NCBI GenBank assembly: GCA_963789785.1
Contig: CAWBNC010000038.1
Location: 124,001 to 188,000, forward strand
Source: JAEULH01 sp963789785
GTDB lineage: Bacteria > Pseudomonadota > Alphaproteobacteria > Rhodospirillales > Defluviicoccaceae
DNA length: 64,000 bases
Direction of reading: 5' to 3'
Under the pieces are notes generated by a model that did no database searches, was not told the DNA's origin, and saw only the letters and a list, made by a program, of their open reading frames with translations. Below are positions 35,049 through 43,316 of the stretch, one piece after another. The position numbers and the translations under genes were made by a program. Positions within the stretch are counted from its first letter, which is position 1. Every line of letters starts with the position of its first letter.

Positions 35049-36394
35049 TCAGCCGCCCAGCGAAAAGACGCGCCGGCCGTCGATGACCGTAAGCAGGACG
35101 CGGCCCTGCAGCGGCTTGTAGTCGAACGGCGTGTTCTTGGACTTGCTGTACAGCTCGTTCTCGCGAACCACCCACGCCCGCTCCGGATCGAACAGGGTCA
35201 GATCGGCGCGACCGCCCGGCGCGAGGCGACCAGCGGGCAGATCGAGCAGGCCGGCGGGCCCGCAGGTCAGCAGGCGAAGGATGTCGAGCAGCGGCAGATG
35301 GCCGTTGTGGTAGAGCTCGAGAGAGACAGCGAGCAGCGTCTCCAGACCGATGCCGCCGAAGCTGGCCTGGGCGAAGGGCAGCCGCTTGGCGTCCTCGTCT
35401 TCCGGCGCATGGTCGGAGGCGATGGCGTCGATGGTGCCGTCCAGCAGCCCGGCGATGACCGCGAGGCGATCCTCCTCCGCGCGCAACGGCGGCGACAGCT
35501 TGGCGAAGGTGCGGTAGTCGCCGATCGCGTTCTCGTTCAGCGCGAAATACGGCGGCGCGGTATCGCAGGTCACGGCCAGACCGCGGGCCTTGGCCCGGCG
35601 CACCGCGTCGACGGAACGACGCCGTCGACAAATGGGCGAAGTGCAGCCGCCCGCCGGTGAGTTCGGCCAGACGCAGATCGCGCTCGACCATGATGATCTC
35701 GGCTTCGCGGGGAATGCCGGCGAGGCCGAGCCGGGTCGCCATTTCGCCGGCGTTCATGTCGCCGCCGGCGGCGAGGCTCGGCTCTTCCGGATGCTGGACG
35801 ATCATCAGCGAGAAGGTCGCGGCGTATTGCAGCGCCCGGCGCATGACCCGGGCGTCGGCGACGGCGCGCACGCCGTCGGTGAAGGCGACCGCGCCGGCCT
35901 CGGCGAGCATGCCCATTTCCGCCAGCTCGCGGCCTTCGAGGCCCTTCGTCACCGCGGCGTAGGGGTAGACCTTGGCGAGGCCGAGCAGCCGCGCGCGCCG
36001 GGCGACGAACTCGACCACCGACATGTCGTCGATGACCGGCTGCGTGTTGGGCAGGCAGACCATCGACGTGATCCCGCCGGCGGTCGCCGCCCGCCCGCCC
36101 GAAGCGAGCGTGCCCTTGTGCTCCTCGCCCGGCTCGCGCAACTGGACGCGGATGTCGACCAGCCCGGGACAGAGGCAGTGGCCGTCGCAGTCGATCACTT
36201 CGGCGCCTTCGGGCACGCCTTCGGCGAACAGGTCCGGGCCGACCGCGGCGATCAACTCGCCCTCGCTCAGCAGGCCGCCGGACGCGTCGAGCCCAGCTCG
36301 CCGGATCCAGCAGTCTGGCGTTGACGTACGCCGCCCGCGCCGGGGCCTCGGAGAGCTTCGGCCACAGCGTCCGGCTCGCCGGCGCCGCGCTCAC
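35049..36394 (-). CDS. pyrC: Dihydroorotase-like PyrC' (metal site lost; two one-base frameshifts)
   Basis: Amidohydrolase-fold protein paired with aspartate transcarbamoylase. It starts at a GTG overlapping the pyrB stop (SAAPASRTLWPKLSEAP). Single-base insertions near 36295 and 35613 split the frame; repaired it reads LDPASGLDASGGLLSEGEL, then PGLVDIRVQLREPGEEHKGTLAS, HFAHLSTA, VTCDTAPPYFALNE, SDHAPEDEDAKRLPFAQA. The usual metal-binding H-x-H of dihydroorotase (DMHVHLREPG) is R-x-Q here, so it is probably a non-catalytic PyrC' that supports PyrB. A second, active dihydroorotase is then expected elsewhere. About 447 residues. Confidence 0.86.
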
Positions 36395-37359
36395 AGATTC
36401 GCCCCCGCGTGCTCGGTCAGGTTGGCGCTGAGCAGTTCGAGGCAGGCCATGCGCACCGCCACCCCCATCTCCACCTGCTCGCGAATGACGCTGCGGCCGT
36501 AATCGTCGGCGACGAGGGAATCGATCTCGACCCCCCGGTTCATCGGTCCGGGATGCATGATCAGCGCGTCGGGATGGGCGCGCTCCAGCTTGTCGTAGTT
36601 CAGGCCGAAAAAGTGGAAATACTCGCGGATCGAAGGAAAGAAGTTCGACTGCATCCGCTCCACCTGCAGGCGCAGCATCATGACGATGTCGCAGCCCTCG
36701 AGGCCGGCGGCCATGTCGTGAAACACCTCGACGCCGAGGCGCTCGACCTCGTCCGGCAGCAGGGTGCGCGGGGCGACGACGCGGACGCTGGCGCCCATCG
36801 TGTTGAGCAGGTGGATGTTCGACCGGGCGACGCGCGAATGGAGGATATCGCCGCAGATCGCGACCCTCAACCCGTCGAGGCGACCCTTGCGCCGGCGGAT
36901 GGTCAGCGCGTCCAGCAAAGCCTGGGTCGGGTGTTCGTGACTGCCGTCGCCGCCGTTGATGACGGCGCAGTTGACCTTTTCCGACAGCAGCTTGACGGCG
37001 CCGAACTCGGGATGGCGAACGACGAGCACGTCGGGGTGCATGGCGTTCAGCACCGTCGCGGTGTCGATCAGGGTCTCGCCCTTGCGCACCGAACTGGTCG
37101 AGACGGACATGTTGATGACGTCGCCGCCAAGGCGCTTGCCGGCCAGCTCGAAGGACGTGCGGGTGCGCGTCGACGCCTCGAAGAACAGGTTGATGATGGT
37201 CCGCCCGCGCAGCAGCGACTTCTTCTTGTCGGCCTGGCGGTTCTGCTCGACGTAGCGCTCGGACCGGTCGAGGAGAACGGTGATTTCCGGCGGCGACAGG
37301 CCCTCGATGCCAAGCAGGTGGCGATGACGGTACGAGAACGGGTGATCGCCTTCGGTCAT
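36391..37359 (-). CDS. pyrB: Aspartate carbamoyltransferase catalytic subunit
   Basis: Forms carbamoyl-aspartate in pyrimidine synthesis. 322 residues: NLFFEASTRTRTSFELAGKRLG (carbamoyl-phosphate site), SSVRKGETLIDTATVLNAMHPDVLVVRH, INGGDGSHEHPTQALLDALTI, CGDILHSRVARSN, MMLRLQVERM, IMHPGPMNRGVEID. Overlaps pyrC' by four bases (GTGA), giving a pyrB-pyrC'-plsY transcript. No pyrI gene is near, in line with the PyrB-PyrC' type of complex. Confidence 0.95.
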   Translation of the reverse strand: MTEGDHPFSYRHRHLLGIEGLSPPEITVLLDRSERYVEQNRQADKKKSLLRGRTIINLFFEASTRTRTSFELAGKRLGGDVINMSVSTSSVRKGETLIDTATVLNAMHPDVLVVRHPEFGAVKLLSEKVNCAVINGGDGSHEHPTQALLDALTIRRRKGRLDGLRVAICGDILHSRVARSNIHLLNTMGASVRVVAPRTLLPDEVERLGVEVFHDMAAGLEGCDIVMMLRLQVERMQSNFFPSIREYFHFFGLNYDKLERAHPDALIMHPGPMNRGVEIDSLVADDYGRSVIREQVEMGVAVRMACLELLSANLTEHAGANL

Positions 37360-37497
37360 TAGGGCGAACTATAAGCGGGCGTCCGCGGCGCGCGCAACGT
37401 CGTGATGATCCGAGGCTGTAGCGGATCGCGCTGAGCTTGCCATCATCGTGGTCGGGGCTGACATAGGGATCGGTATGCAAGCAGCGGAGGCGCAAAC

Positions 37498-37866
37498 ATG
37501 AGCAAGACGGCAGAGAAGTCCGATCCGAAGCTTTGGGAGAAAGTCAAGGAAGAGATCACCGCCGGCGACAAGGGCGGCGATCCTGGCCAATGGTCGGCGC
37601 GCAAGGCGCAGATGGCGGTGCAGGAGTACAAGAAGCGCGGCGGCGGCTACACCGACGAGACCGACAAGGAGGAGACGTCGCTGCGGCAGTGGACCGAGGA
37701 CGACAACGCCTCGGGCAAGCCCGGCGGCGACGGGAGTGGGGATGAGGGCGAGCCGACCAAGGGCGAACTTTATGAAAAGGCGAAGGACCGCGACATCTCC
37801 GGCCGCTCGAAGATGGATAAGGGCGAGCTGAAGTCGGCCATCGACGACGACAAGAGCGGTTCATGA
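37498..37866 (+). CDS. Small hydrophilic protein with SAP/Rho-N-like tail
   Basis: 122 highly charged residues. The N-terminal part DPKLWEKVKEEITAGDKGGDPGQWSARKAQMAVQEYKKRGGGY is a pattern I know from small bacterial proteins of unknown role (a DUF5872-like region, from memory). A Gly/Asp/Glu linker precedes GELYEKAKDRDISGRSKMDKGELKSAI, a helix-hairpin resembling SAP/Rho-N nucleic-acid-binding motifs. No signal peptide. Divergent from pyrB. Stress-type or DNA-associated role is inference only. Confidence 0.7.
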   Translation: MSKTAEKSDPKLWEKVKEEITAGDKGGDPGQWSARKAQMAVQEYKKRGGGYTDETDKEETSLRQWTEDDNASGKPGGDGSGDEGEPTKGELYEKAKDRDISGRSKMDKGELKSAIDDDKSGS

Positions 37867-37920
37867 CCGAAGCGAATGAAACTTCCTTCGCGAGGGCCAG
37901 CTCAGACGTCGGCCGCGACG

Positions 37921-38517
37921 TTACGCGGCGAGCGCGGTTCGGGCGAGCGCCAGGTCTTCGACAAAGCGGGCATACTCGCGCTCTTTCGTCTCCTCGTCGG
38001 GCAGGCGCAGCAGATAAGAAGGATGCACCGTAATCAGCGCCGTCTGCCCCTGTCGAAGCTCGATGATGCGGCCGCGCTCGCGGCCGATCTTCACTTCGCG
38101 CGAAAACACGGCGCGACCGGCGGTCGCGCCCATGGCCACAACGACCTGCGGCGCCAAAGCCTCGATCTCGGCATCCAGCCAGTAACGGCAGGCGTCGATT
38201 TCGAAGATGCTGGGCTTTTGATGGAGCCGGCGGGCGCCGCGGATAACGTATTTGAAGTGCTTGACGGCATTGCTGACATAGACCGTCTCCCGCTCGATCC
38301 CTGCGTCGCCCAGCGCGCGGTCGAGAACGGCGCCGGCAGGGCCGACAAAGGGCCGCCCGGCGACGTCCTCCTTGTCGCCCGGTTGCTCGCCGACCAGCAT
38401 GAGCGGCGCGTCGGCCGGTCCCTCGCCGAACACGGCTTGCGTGGCCGGCTCCGATAGCGGGCAGCGCCGGCAGCTCGCGGCCTCCTGCCTGAGCTGATCG
38501 AGACCTGCGAGCGGCAT
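37921..38517 (-). CDS. Uracil-DNA glycosylase, UdgX type
   Basis: 198 residues of the iron-sulfur family 4-like glycosylases: CRRCPLSEPATQAVFGEGPADAPLM with a C-x2-C pair, GEQPGDKEDVAGRPFVGPAG (motif A), NAVKHFKYVIRGARRLHQKP, and VHPSYLLRLPDE (motif B). The RRLHQ segment corresponds to the KRRIH loop of UdgX, whose histidine bonds covalently to the abasic sugar after uracil removal. Here Lys is Ala but the His is kept. The ATG at 38517 is chosen by family start. It faces radC across a 330-base region with a perfect palindrome. Confidence 0.87.
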   Translation of the reverse strand: MPLAGLDQLRQEAASCRRCPLSEPATQAVFGEGPADAPLMLVGEQPGDKEDVAGRPFVGPAGAVLDRALGDAGIERETVYVSNAVKHFKYVIRGARRLHQKPSIFEIDACRYWLDAEIEALAPQVVVAMGATAGRAVFSREVKIGRERGRIIELRQGQTALITVHPSYLLRLPDEETKEREYARFVEDLALARTALAA

Positions 38518-38668
38518 GTGACTGTTCTCCCTCCCCGCCTCCGTTCGCGCCCGCACCGGCCCGAGGCGAGCGGCGCGCCGCCATCGCGAGCCTCCTCCGC
38601 CACTAGAGAACTCTGCGCTGTGGCTGCGATGCTGGCACGGTCGCCCCGGATGCGGCGGCTGCAGGCCG

Positions 38669-38688
38669 ATACACCCGATCGGGTGTAT
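38669..38688. promoter_or_regulatory. Perfect 20-bp palindrome between udgX and radC
   Basis: ATACACCCGA at 38669-38678 is followed directly by its exact reverse complement TCGGGTGTAT (38679-38688). It lies 152 bases upstream of the udgX start and 158 upstream of radC, at the point where the sequence turns more A+T-rich. A T-rich run (TTCTTTTTCTT) follows about ten bases to the right, so a rightward hairpin terminator is possible, but no rightward gene ends just before it. A shared operator is the better reading. Confidence 0.5.
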
Positions 38689-38846
38689 GGTTCGTTGCGG
38701 TTCTTTTTCTTAAAGTGGGAGCTGTAAAAAGAAACAAGCGAAACAGATAACGTAGGACAAAAGCGATGTCTTAAGCCTAGGTTAACATTTTTGGCAAATG
38801 GCGAAAGAAATTTCCGGCTTATCCTACTGTGGAAGTGCTATCAGCC

Positions 38847-39779
38847 ATGACAGTCGTCGCTTTACCTGTGCCCAACGAGTTGTATCGGGTGCCGCGCAAT
38901 GAGAATGCTACCAATTGTCGGTACAACGTCTTTCACGGGTTGGCCGATGGTGCTTGTCAGGAAGCAGGATTGCCGCGGATGCAGCACTCCAAGTCACGTG
39001 CGCCTGATCGCGCAGACCTGTGCTTTATCTCCGGCAGTCGGCGCAGCGAGAAGGTCATTAACGAGCCGAAAAGTGATTGCACTCGTGACATCGAGCTGGC
39101 TGCGAACGGCGATTGGAAGGCGATCTGTTCACGACTGCTGGCGGTCAGCGACGAATCCGTCTCCGACGTGGACCTGCTGGCTCTGCTTCTTTCTTACCTC
39201 GGCTCGGCCGTCAACTCGCGCGAACTCGCCGGCAGGCTCATTGAGCGCTTCGGCTCGTTCGGCAGTGTGGTAACGGCGAAGCATGACAAGACTGCGGAGA
39301 GCATGGAGATTGGCCCGGCTGCGGCGGAGTTCTTCGCCTTGGTCAGAGCGGCCGGCACTCGCCTCGCCCGCGAGGAGATCTGCTCGCGCCCGGTTCTCGA
39401 TGCCTGGGACAAACTGATCGCCTACCTGCGGACAACGATGGCGCATCAACGGGTCGAGCAGATCCGCATCCTCTTTCTCGACCGCTGCAATGTACTGATC
39501 GCCGACGAAGTTCAGCATACGGGAACAATCGATCACACGCCGGTCTATCCGCGCGAGGTCGCGAAGCGAGCGCTGGCGCTCGATGCCACCGCCATCATAA
39601 TGGTCCATAACCACCCGAGCAACCACCCCGCGCCGTCCAGAGCCGACATCGAGATGACCCGGACGATCCAGGACACGATGAGCCGGCTGGGGATCATCTT
39701 GCACGATCACATTATCGTATCTCGGCGCGGGCACACCAGTTTCCGAACAATGGGGCTGCTGAATATTGTAGCCGCCTGA
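38847..39779 (+). CDS. radC: RadC-family protein (JAB/MPN domain)
   Basis: Seen: a helix-hairpin-helix-like region (VSDVDLLALLLSYLGSAVNSRELAGRLIERFGSF), then the JAB domain MAHQRVEQIRILFLDRCNVLIADEVQHTGTIDHTPVYP and the metalloprotease-like signature VHNHPSNHPAPSRADIEMTR (H-x-H-P-S-x10-D). The 311 residues exceed the usual ~225 because of an N-terminal extension of some 85 residues (PVPNELYRVPRNE, CRYNVFHGLAD) with no family match that I know. RadC-like genes are frequent in genomic islands, and local base composition is lower in G+C. A GTG at 38829 is an alternative start. Confidence 0.85.
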   Translation: MTVVALPVPNELYRVPRNENATNCRYNVFHGLADGACQEAGLPRMQHSKSRAPDRADLCFISGSRRSEKVINEPKSDCTRDIELAANGDWKAICSRLLAVSDESVSDVDLLALLLSYLGSAVNSRELAGRLIERFGSFGSVVTAKHDKTAESMEIGPAAAEFFALVRAAGTRLAREEICSRPVLDAWDKLIAYLRTTMAHQRVEQIRILFLDRCNVLIADEVQHTGTIDHTPVYPREVAKRALALDATAIIMVHNHPSNHPAPSRADIEMTRTIQDTMSRLGIILHDHIIVSRRGHTSFRTMGLLNIVAA

Positions 39780-39804
39780 TCGGATGGGAGCGGATAACCA
39801 GCTT

Positions 39805-40320
39805 TCACTTTTCCACGCTGAAGCTGATCCTGTCCCTGATGGTTTCGCCAGCCGCGGTAACGATGGCTTCGAAAGCATAAAGTCCAGGTTCGGCGTTACT
39901 CGGAATGGCGACCTTCGTGTTTACCACCCACTTCCCTGTCTCGACCGGGTATTGCGGGTCCGACCGCCTGCTCTTGAGCCTGTCATTGAAGTAAATACGG
40001 GTAAGGATTTCGCCCAGAATGTAGCCAGGTTGTTGCGGCACGCAGGCGGTATAGGAAAGCGTGTAAATGATCTCGTCGCCTCGTCGGGCAGTTTTCGGCT
40101 GTATGTCTGATCGGTCGAGGCGGATGTACGGTAGATGCCGCGAATCGCAGCTTTCCAGCTTCCAGACATCGTCGGGAAGAGCAACGAGTTTCCGCCCGGG
40201 CGTAGGGCCTTCCGAAGGGGATCCCAACCGGTCGAAGAAGTGGTCCGCGTTCTGACAGGCCGTGGCCGTACAGCAAGCCGCCAATGATAACAAAAGGACC
40301 CTTAGCGAATTTGAACCCAT
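39805..40320 (-). CDS. Putative lipoprotein of unknown function
   Basis: 171 residues: N-terminal hydrophobic signal NSLRVLLLSLAACCTATACQ with a lipobox-like LAAC, so probably lipidated. The mature part (KLVALPDDVWKLESCDSRHLPYIRLD, RRGDEIIYTLSYTACVPQQPG, FNDRLKSRRSDPQYPVETGKWVVNTKVAIPSNAEPGLYAFEAIV) has the alternating pattern of a beta-sandwich. Its start overlaps the end of the single-pass membrane protein gene by 19 bases, so it is the last gene of a three-gene unit. No family recognised. Confidence 0.7.
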   Translation of the reverse strand: MGSNSLRVLLLSLAACCTATACQNADHFFDRLGSPSEGPTPGRKLVALPDDVWKLESCDSRHLPYIRLDRSDIQPKTARRGDEIIYTLSYTACVPQQPGYILGEILTRIYFNDRLKSRRSDPQYPVETGKWVVNTKVAIPSNAEPGLYAFEAIVTAAGETIRDRISFSVEK

Positions 40321-40967
40321 GGCTTTTGTGTCTTTTCCTCAACCTTTTTCGGCGAAGGCACAACGTCCTGTATTTTGACCTTTGGCGGAGAGCTTTCTTG
40401 TGGAGAGCGATTGCGCGACTGCGGGTCGGGACCTGTAATGTCCATGGTCGGCGCAGGCGCTGCCGATGTTCCCTCGACCTTGTCCAAATCCGAGCCAGCG
40501 TGCGGGCCCGGTTTTAAGGCGGGGTGCGCCGGTTCGGTTGCCATGGCTTTGTCGAGCGGCTCATCAGTCCGCCGATCCCGATCACTCGAGACATTCTCCG
40601 TCGCGCCCGAACCTGGCAGGATGGCCGCAGGCGACTTTTCGGGCGGCTGTGGCGAGGGCTGGACCTGCCCATCCTCCATGTAGCCGGCCGCGGGAAACGG
40701 CACCTCTTCGCCGGGTTGACGGGTGATCAAGGCGGCTGCGCCAAGCCCCATCAGGAGCAACAGGACTCCCGCGCCCGAAATCAGCGCAAAGCGTCTTCGC
40801 GACGTGCGTTCCGCATCCATGCTCTCAGGGAGCATGCGCATATCCTGTCGGAGTCCGTCCGCCGCATGCAAGGAACCCATTCGCGAAGAAGGCTCGACGA
40901 TAGTGACCGCTTGGTTCATCGAATCGGAAAGCCCCGGAGAGCCCTTTACGCCGGGCTCACCAGCCAT
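40302..40967 (-). CDS. Single-pass membrane protein with Pro-rich periplasmic region
   Basis: 221 residues. About 55 cytoplasmic residues precede RRRFALISGAGVLLLLMGLGAAALI, one membrane helix. The remainder is Pro/Ser/Glu-rich (VQPSPQPPEKSPAAILPGS, APTMDITGPDPQSRN, VPSPKKVEEKTQKPW) and probably periplasmic. Size and layout recall GspB/TonB-like linkers that work with an ExeA-type ATPase, and such an ATPase is encoded just upstream with an 11-base overlap. That functional parallel is inference. Confidence 0.65.
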   Translation of the reverse strand: MAGEPGVKGSPGLSDSMNQAVTIVEPSSRMGSLHAADGLRQDMRMLPESMDAERTSRRRFALISGAGVLLLLMGLGAAALITRQPGEEVPFPAAGYMEDGQVQPSPQPPEKSPAAILPGSGATENVSSDRDRRTDEPLDKAMATEPAHPALKPGPHAGSDLDKVEGTSAAPAPTMDITGPDPQSRNRSPQESSPPKVKIQDVVPSPKKVEEKTQKPWVQIR

Positions 40968-41784
40968 CGAAATCTTGTTCTTCGTATGATACCGAGCCAA
41001 CGATGTTCGCTTGATGTTCAGGCGACCAGATGTCCAGCAGGGCGTCGCGAACAAGTTCCGGGGTAACCTCGCGCGTGCCCTTGCGTTCGGCGAGCGCCCG
41101 AGCAGCGTCGGCCATGGGCACCGCCCAGTGCAAGTTGAACTTGGCATAGGCGCTAATCCGTTCGACGGCGCTTGGGGTCAGCATGGGACCACCTGGCCGG
41201 GCACTGTCTTCGTACGCCAGAATTGTCGACATCTCCGCGGGTGTAGGCTGCGACAGTCTGATCTCGGTGAGCCTCTGGTCGGCGGAGATCCGCCGCAGCA
41301 CTGCATCGACCCGAGACGCCAGATCCAGCGAACCGACGAAGATTCTAAGGAGCGTCGCCGGCGCAACATCGAGATACTTGTGGAGCCGGGCCATGTCGAC
41401 AATGACGTCCTCGCTCAGGCGATCGGCGTGATCGATCGCCATGACGATTGTCATGCCGTCTCTTGCAACAGCGCCTGCTGCGGAAGCCAAACCGGCAAGA
41501 GACGCCGGCCTCTTGTCGGGCGATGCGGAAAGCCCCAAGCGCTTGAAGATCAAGTCCAGGAGCGTATCGAAGCTGGGCGGCCCCAGCCAATCGCCGCCCG
41601 TAGCCGAAATATACACGGGCACGAACTCATCCGGATCCAAGGCGCCCAATAAATCGCTGACAACGCTCGTTTTTCCGGACGCCGTGTCTCCGAACAGCAG
41701 CATGAGTGGTTTGCGCCTGCCAACAGCGTCGCGAAGGTCGCTGAGGGCGGTGCGTTGGCCGGCGGTCGGGCAGGAAGTGGTCAT
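40957..41784 (-). CDS. ExeA/GspA-like AAA ATPase
   Basis: 275 residues from the ATG at 41784. Seen: LMLLFGDTASGKTSVVSDLLGAL (Walker A), MTIVMAIDHADRLSEDVIVDMARL (Walker B with D-H in place of D-E), LLRIFVGSLDLASRVD (sensor-like), TEIRLSQPTPAEMSTILAYE and a helical lid ending ALAERKGTREVTPELVRDALLDIW. This is the AAA_22/ExeA type used in type II secretion, pilus assembly or transposition (TniB). With the membrane protein and lipoprotein genes downstream it forms a compact unit of unknown job. Confidence 0.75.
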   Translation of the reverse strand: MTTSCPTAGQRTALSDLRDAVGRRKPLMLLFGDTASGKTSVVSDLLGALDPDEFVPVYISATGGDWLGPPSFDTLLDLIFKRLGLSASPDKRPASLAGLASAAGAVARDGMTIVMAIDHADRLSEDVIVDMARLHKYLDVAPATLLRIFVGSLDLASRVDAVLRRISADQRLTEIRLSQPTPAEMSTILAYEDSARPGGPMLTPSAVERISAYAKFNLHWAVPMADAARALAERKGTREVTPELVRDALLDIWSPEHQANIVGSVSYEEQDFDGW

Positions 41785-42086
41785 GTTTATTGGCTTCAGT
41801 TCGGACAGTTCGGATTGGCGAGATCTACCGAGTGCGAGTTCTGGAGTTGCTTGACGCCGCAGACGTCCTCCCACTTACGGTAGACGGGTTGGGCGATGCC
41901 GCGATGGTTATCCCGAGCGCAGTGTTACGATATATTAAACTGGCGAACGCCTTTTCCACATACACCTGATTAGGGGTATTGTAGACCATAGCAATCTGAA
42001 CGTTGATGCACGACATAGTCGCTCGAACGTGACCGAATGTAAGGAGATGCAATAGAGTATGACGCAACGAGGCCCATGAAAATTTG
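41785..42086. other. Intergenic region between ATPase operon and luxR solo
   Basis: About 300 bases upstream of the leftward ATPase unit and downstream of luxR. The part 41920-42060 is A+T-rich (for example GATATATTAAACTGG) and is the likely promoter of the ATPase operon. I see no lux-box-like 20-bp inverted repeat, no RNA gene and no convincing ORF. Confidence 0.45.
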
Positions 42087-42869
42087 CTACGGCTGTATCA
42101 AACCGGAGCGCACGGCGAGAACAACAGCGACGACGCGGTTGGTCGTTCCGAGCTTCCTCATCGCATTCTTGACGTAGAAATTTACAGTGTTCTCGCTTAG
42201 TTCAAGAATAACGCTTATCGACGAGGCACTCTTACCCCGAGCCGTCCACAATAGAACCTCTTGCTCTCGCTGACTTAGCACACAGATGCTCGGTAATTCC
42301 TTCTGCCCGGTATCTGATAAAACCGCCGGTGAATTTTTTGTAGCAACATCCGCGCACATAAACTTGATGAATGCATAGTAGAAGTGAATAGCCATGACCT
42401 GCAGCGTGCTGAGGTGGGCGCGATCACACGGTTCCTGACATCCTCGGGCGAAGCGGAGGGCGAACGTCTGGCCGCGTGGTCCATGAATGGGGCACGTGAT
42501 CTCGTCATGGATGCCGGCTTCGCGCCGCTCGCTGACGAGAGCAGTTTGCTCTTCGGAAAGCTCTTTTTGGGCCAAGACGTCTTCCCATACCAGCGGCGTA
42601 ATCGTGTCGCGGGCGAGCGGGAGGACAGGGTCAATCTCGTAGCGTTTTCCTTGTTGATAGGCGCACGTGAATGCGTGGGTATAGTTGGAGATGACTATGG
42701 GGGTGACCTCGCCGCTTGCCACCGCGGCCGCTTGCTGGGCTTCTGGGCTGAGAGCGAAAAGTCCGACCTTTTCATAGCCTAGGAGCGCTGCCGTACGGCA
42801 AACCAAGCCAAAGACTTCTTCCCAGCTTGCCGATTTGCTTAATGCTTCGATGAAGCCGGCAAGGTGCAT
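42087..42869 (-). CDS. LuxR-type quorum-sensing regulator, solo
   Basis: 260 residues. N-terminal autoinducer-binding domain: SNYTHAFTCAYQQGKRYEIDPVLPLA, ITPLVWEDVLA, EAGIHDEITCPIHGPRG. It keeps the Tyr, Asp-Pro, Trp and Gly positions that define acyl-homoserine-lactone receptors, but the first conserved Trp of the pocket is replaced (THAFTCAY). C-terminal HTH: LSQREQEVLLWTARGKSASSISVILELSENTVNFYVKNAMRKLGTTNRVVAV. No luxI-type synthase is visible in the window, so it is a solo that may sense foreign or non-AHL signals. Confidence 0.88.
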   Translation of the reverse strand: MHLAGFIEALSKSASWEEVFGLVCRTAALLGYEKVGLFALSPEAQQAAAVASGEVTPIVISNYTHAFTCAYQQGKRYEIDPVLPLARDTITPLVWEDVLAQKELSEEQTALVSERREAGIHDEITCPIHGPRGQTFALRFARGCQEPCDRAHLSTLQVMAIHFYYAFIKFMCADVATKNSPAVLSDTGQKELPSICVLSQREQEVLLWTARGKSASSISVILELSENTVNFYVKNAMRKLGTTNRVVAVVLAVRSGLIQP

Positions 42870-43114
42870 TCGCAGAGGCTACTCGCGCAGAAGAAAATTC
42901 CACGCCCGCGCCAAAGTTTTTTGGTTCCAGACGGAGAAAATCAGCCGATGACCGCAGCGCTGTCTCGGCGGCAAGCTCTACGCCTACGCAGCAACGAGCC
43001 GCCATATTTAACCCAAAGAGGGCACGGCGTGCAACGCTGGATGCCGCAGTTGCTCGCGCGCGATGGTGAAAAAGCGTCCGGCGCTATATAATGGCCAGCT
43101 TGTAGCGACGCTCT

Positions 43115-43281
43115 TCAGCCGGCGAGCATGAGCATCGGCGGCATGGTCGCCGCTGCGGCCAACGTGGTCGCGGTGATCGATCCCGCCATCAGCGCCACGT
43201 CACCGCCCATCTGCCGGGCCATGACATACGCCGAAGCCGAAACCGGCACAGAAGCCATGATGACGGTCACGGCGCCGCTCG
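43115..43281 (-). pseudogene. AEC-family transporter, C-terminal remnant
   Basis: The last ~50 codons of a minus-strand frame read MASVPVSASAYVMARQMGGD, ALMAGSITATTLAAAATMPPMLMLAG. This is the final two membrane helices of an auxin-efflux-carrier family permease. Upstream the sequence has no relation to the family and runs into the 3' end of the FMN reductase gene. Only a fragment remains. Confidence 0.65.
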
Positions 43282-43316
43282 TCCCGTCGCGTCGAGGCCT
43301 CTTTTTTTTTCCGCAA

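Noticed and set aside
34114..36255. 713-codon minus-strand frame joining PyrC' and PlsY sequence and continuing past plsY
   Set aside because: It is a by-product of one-base insertions that put parts of pyrC' and plsY in one frame. Family alignment shows two separate proteins.
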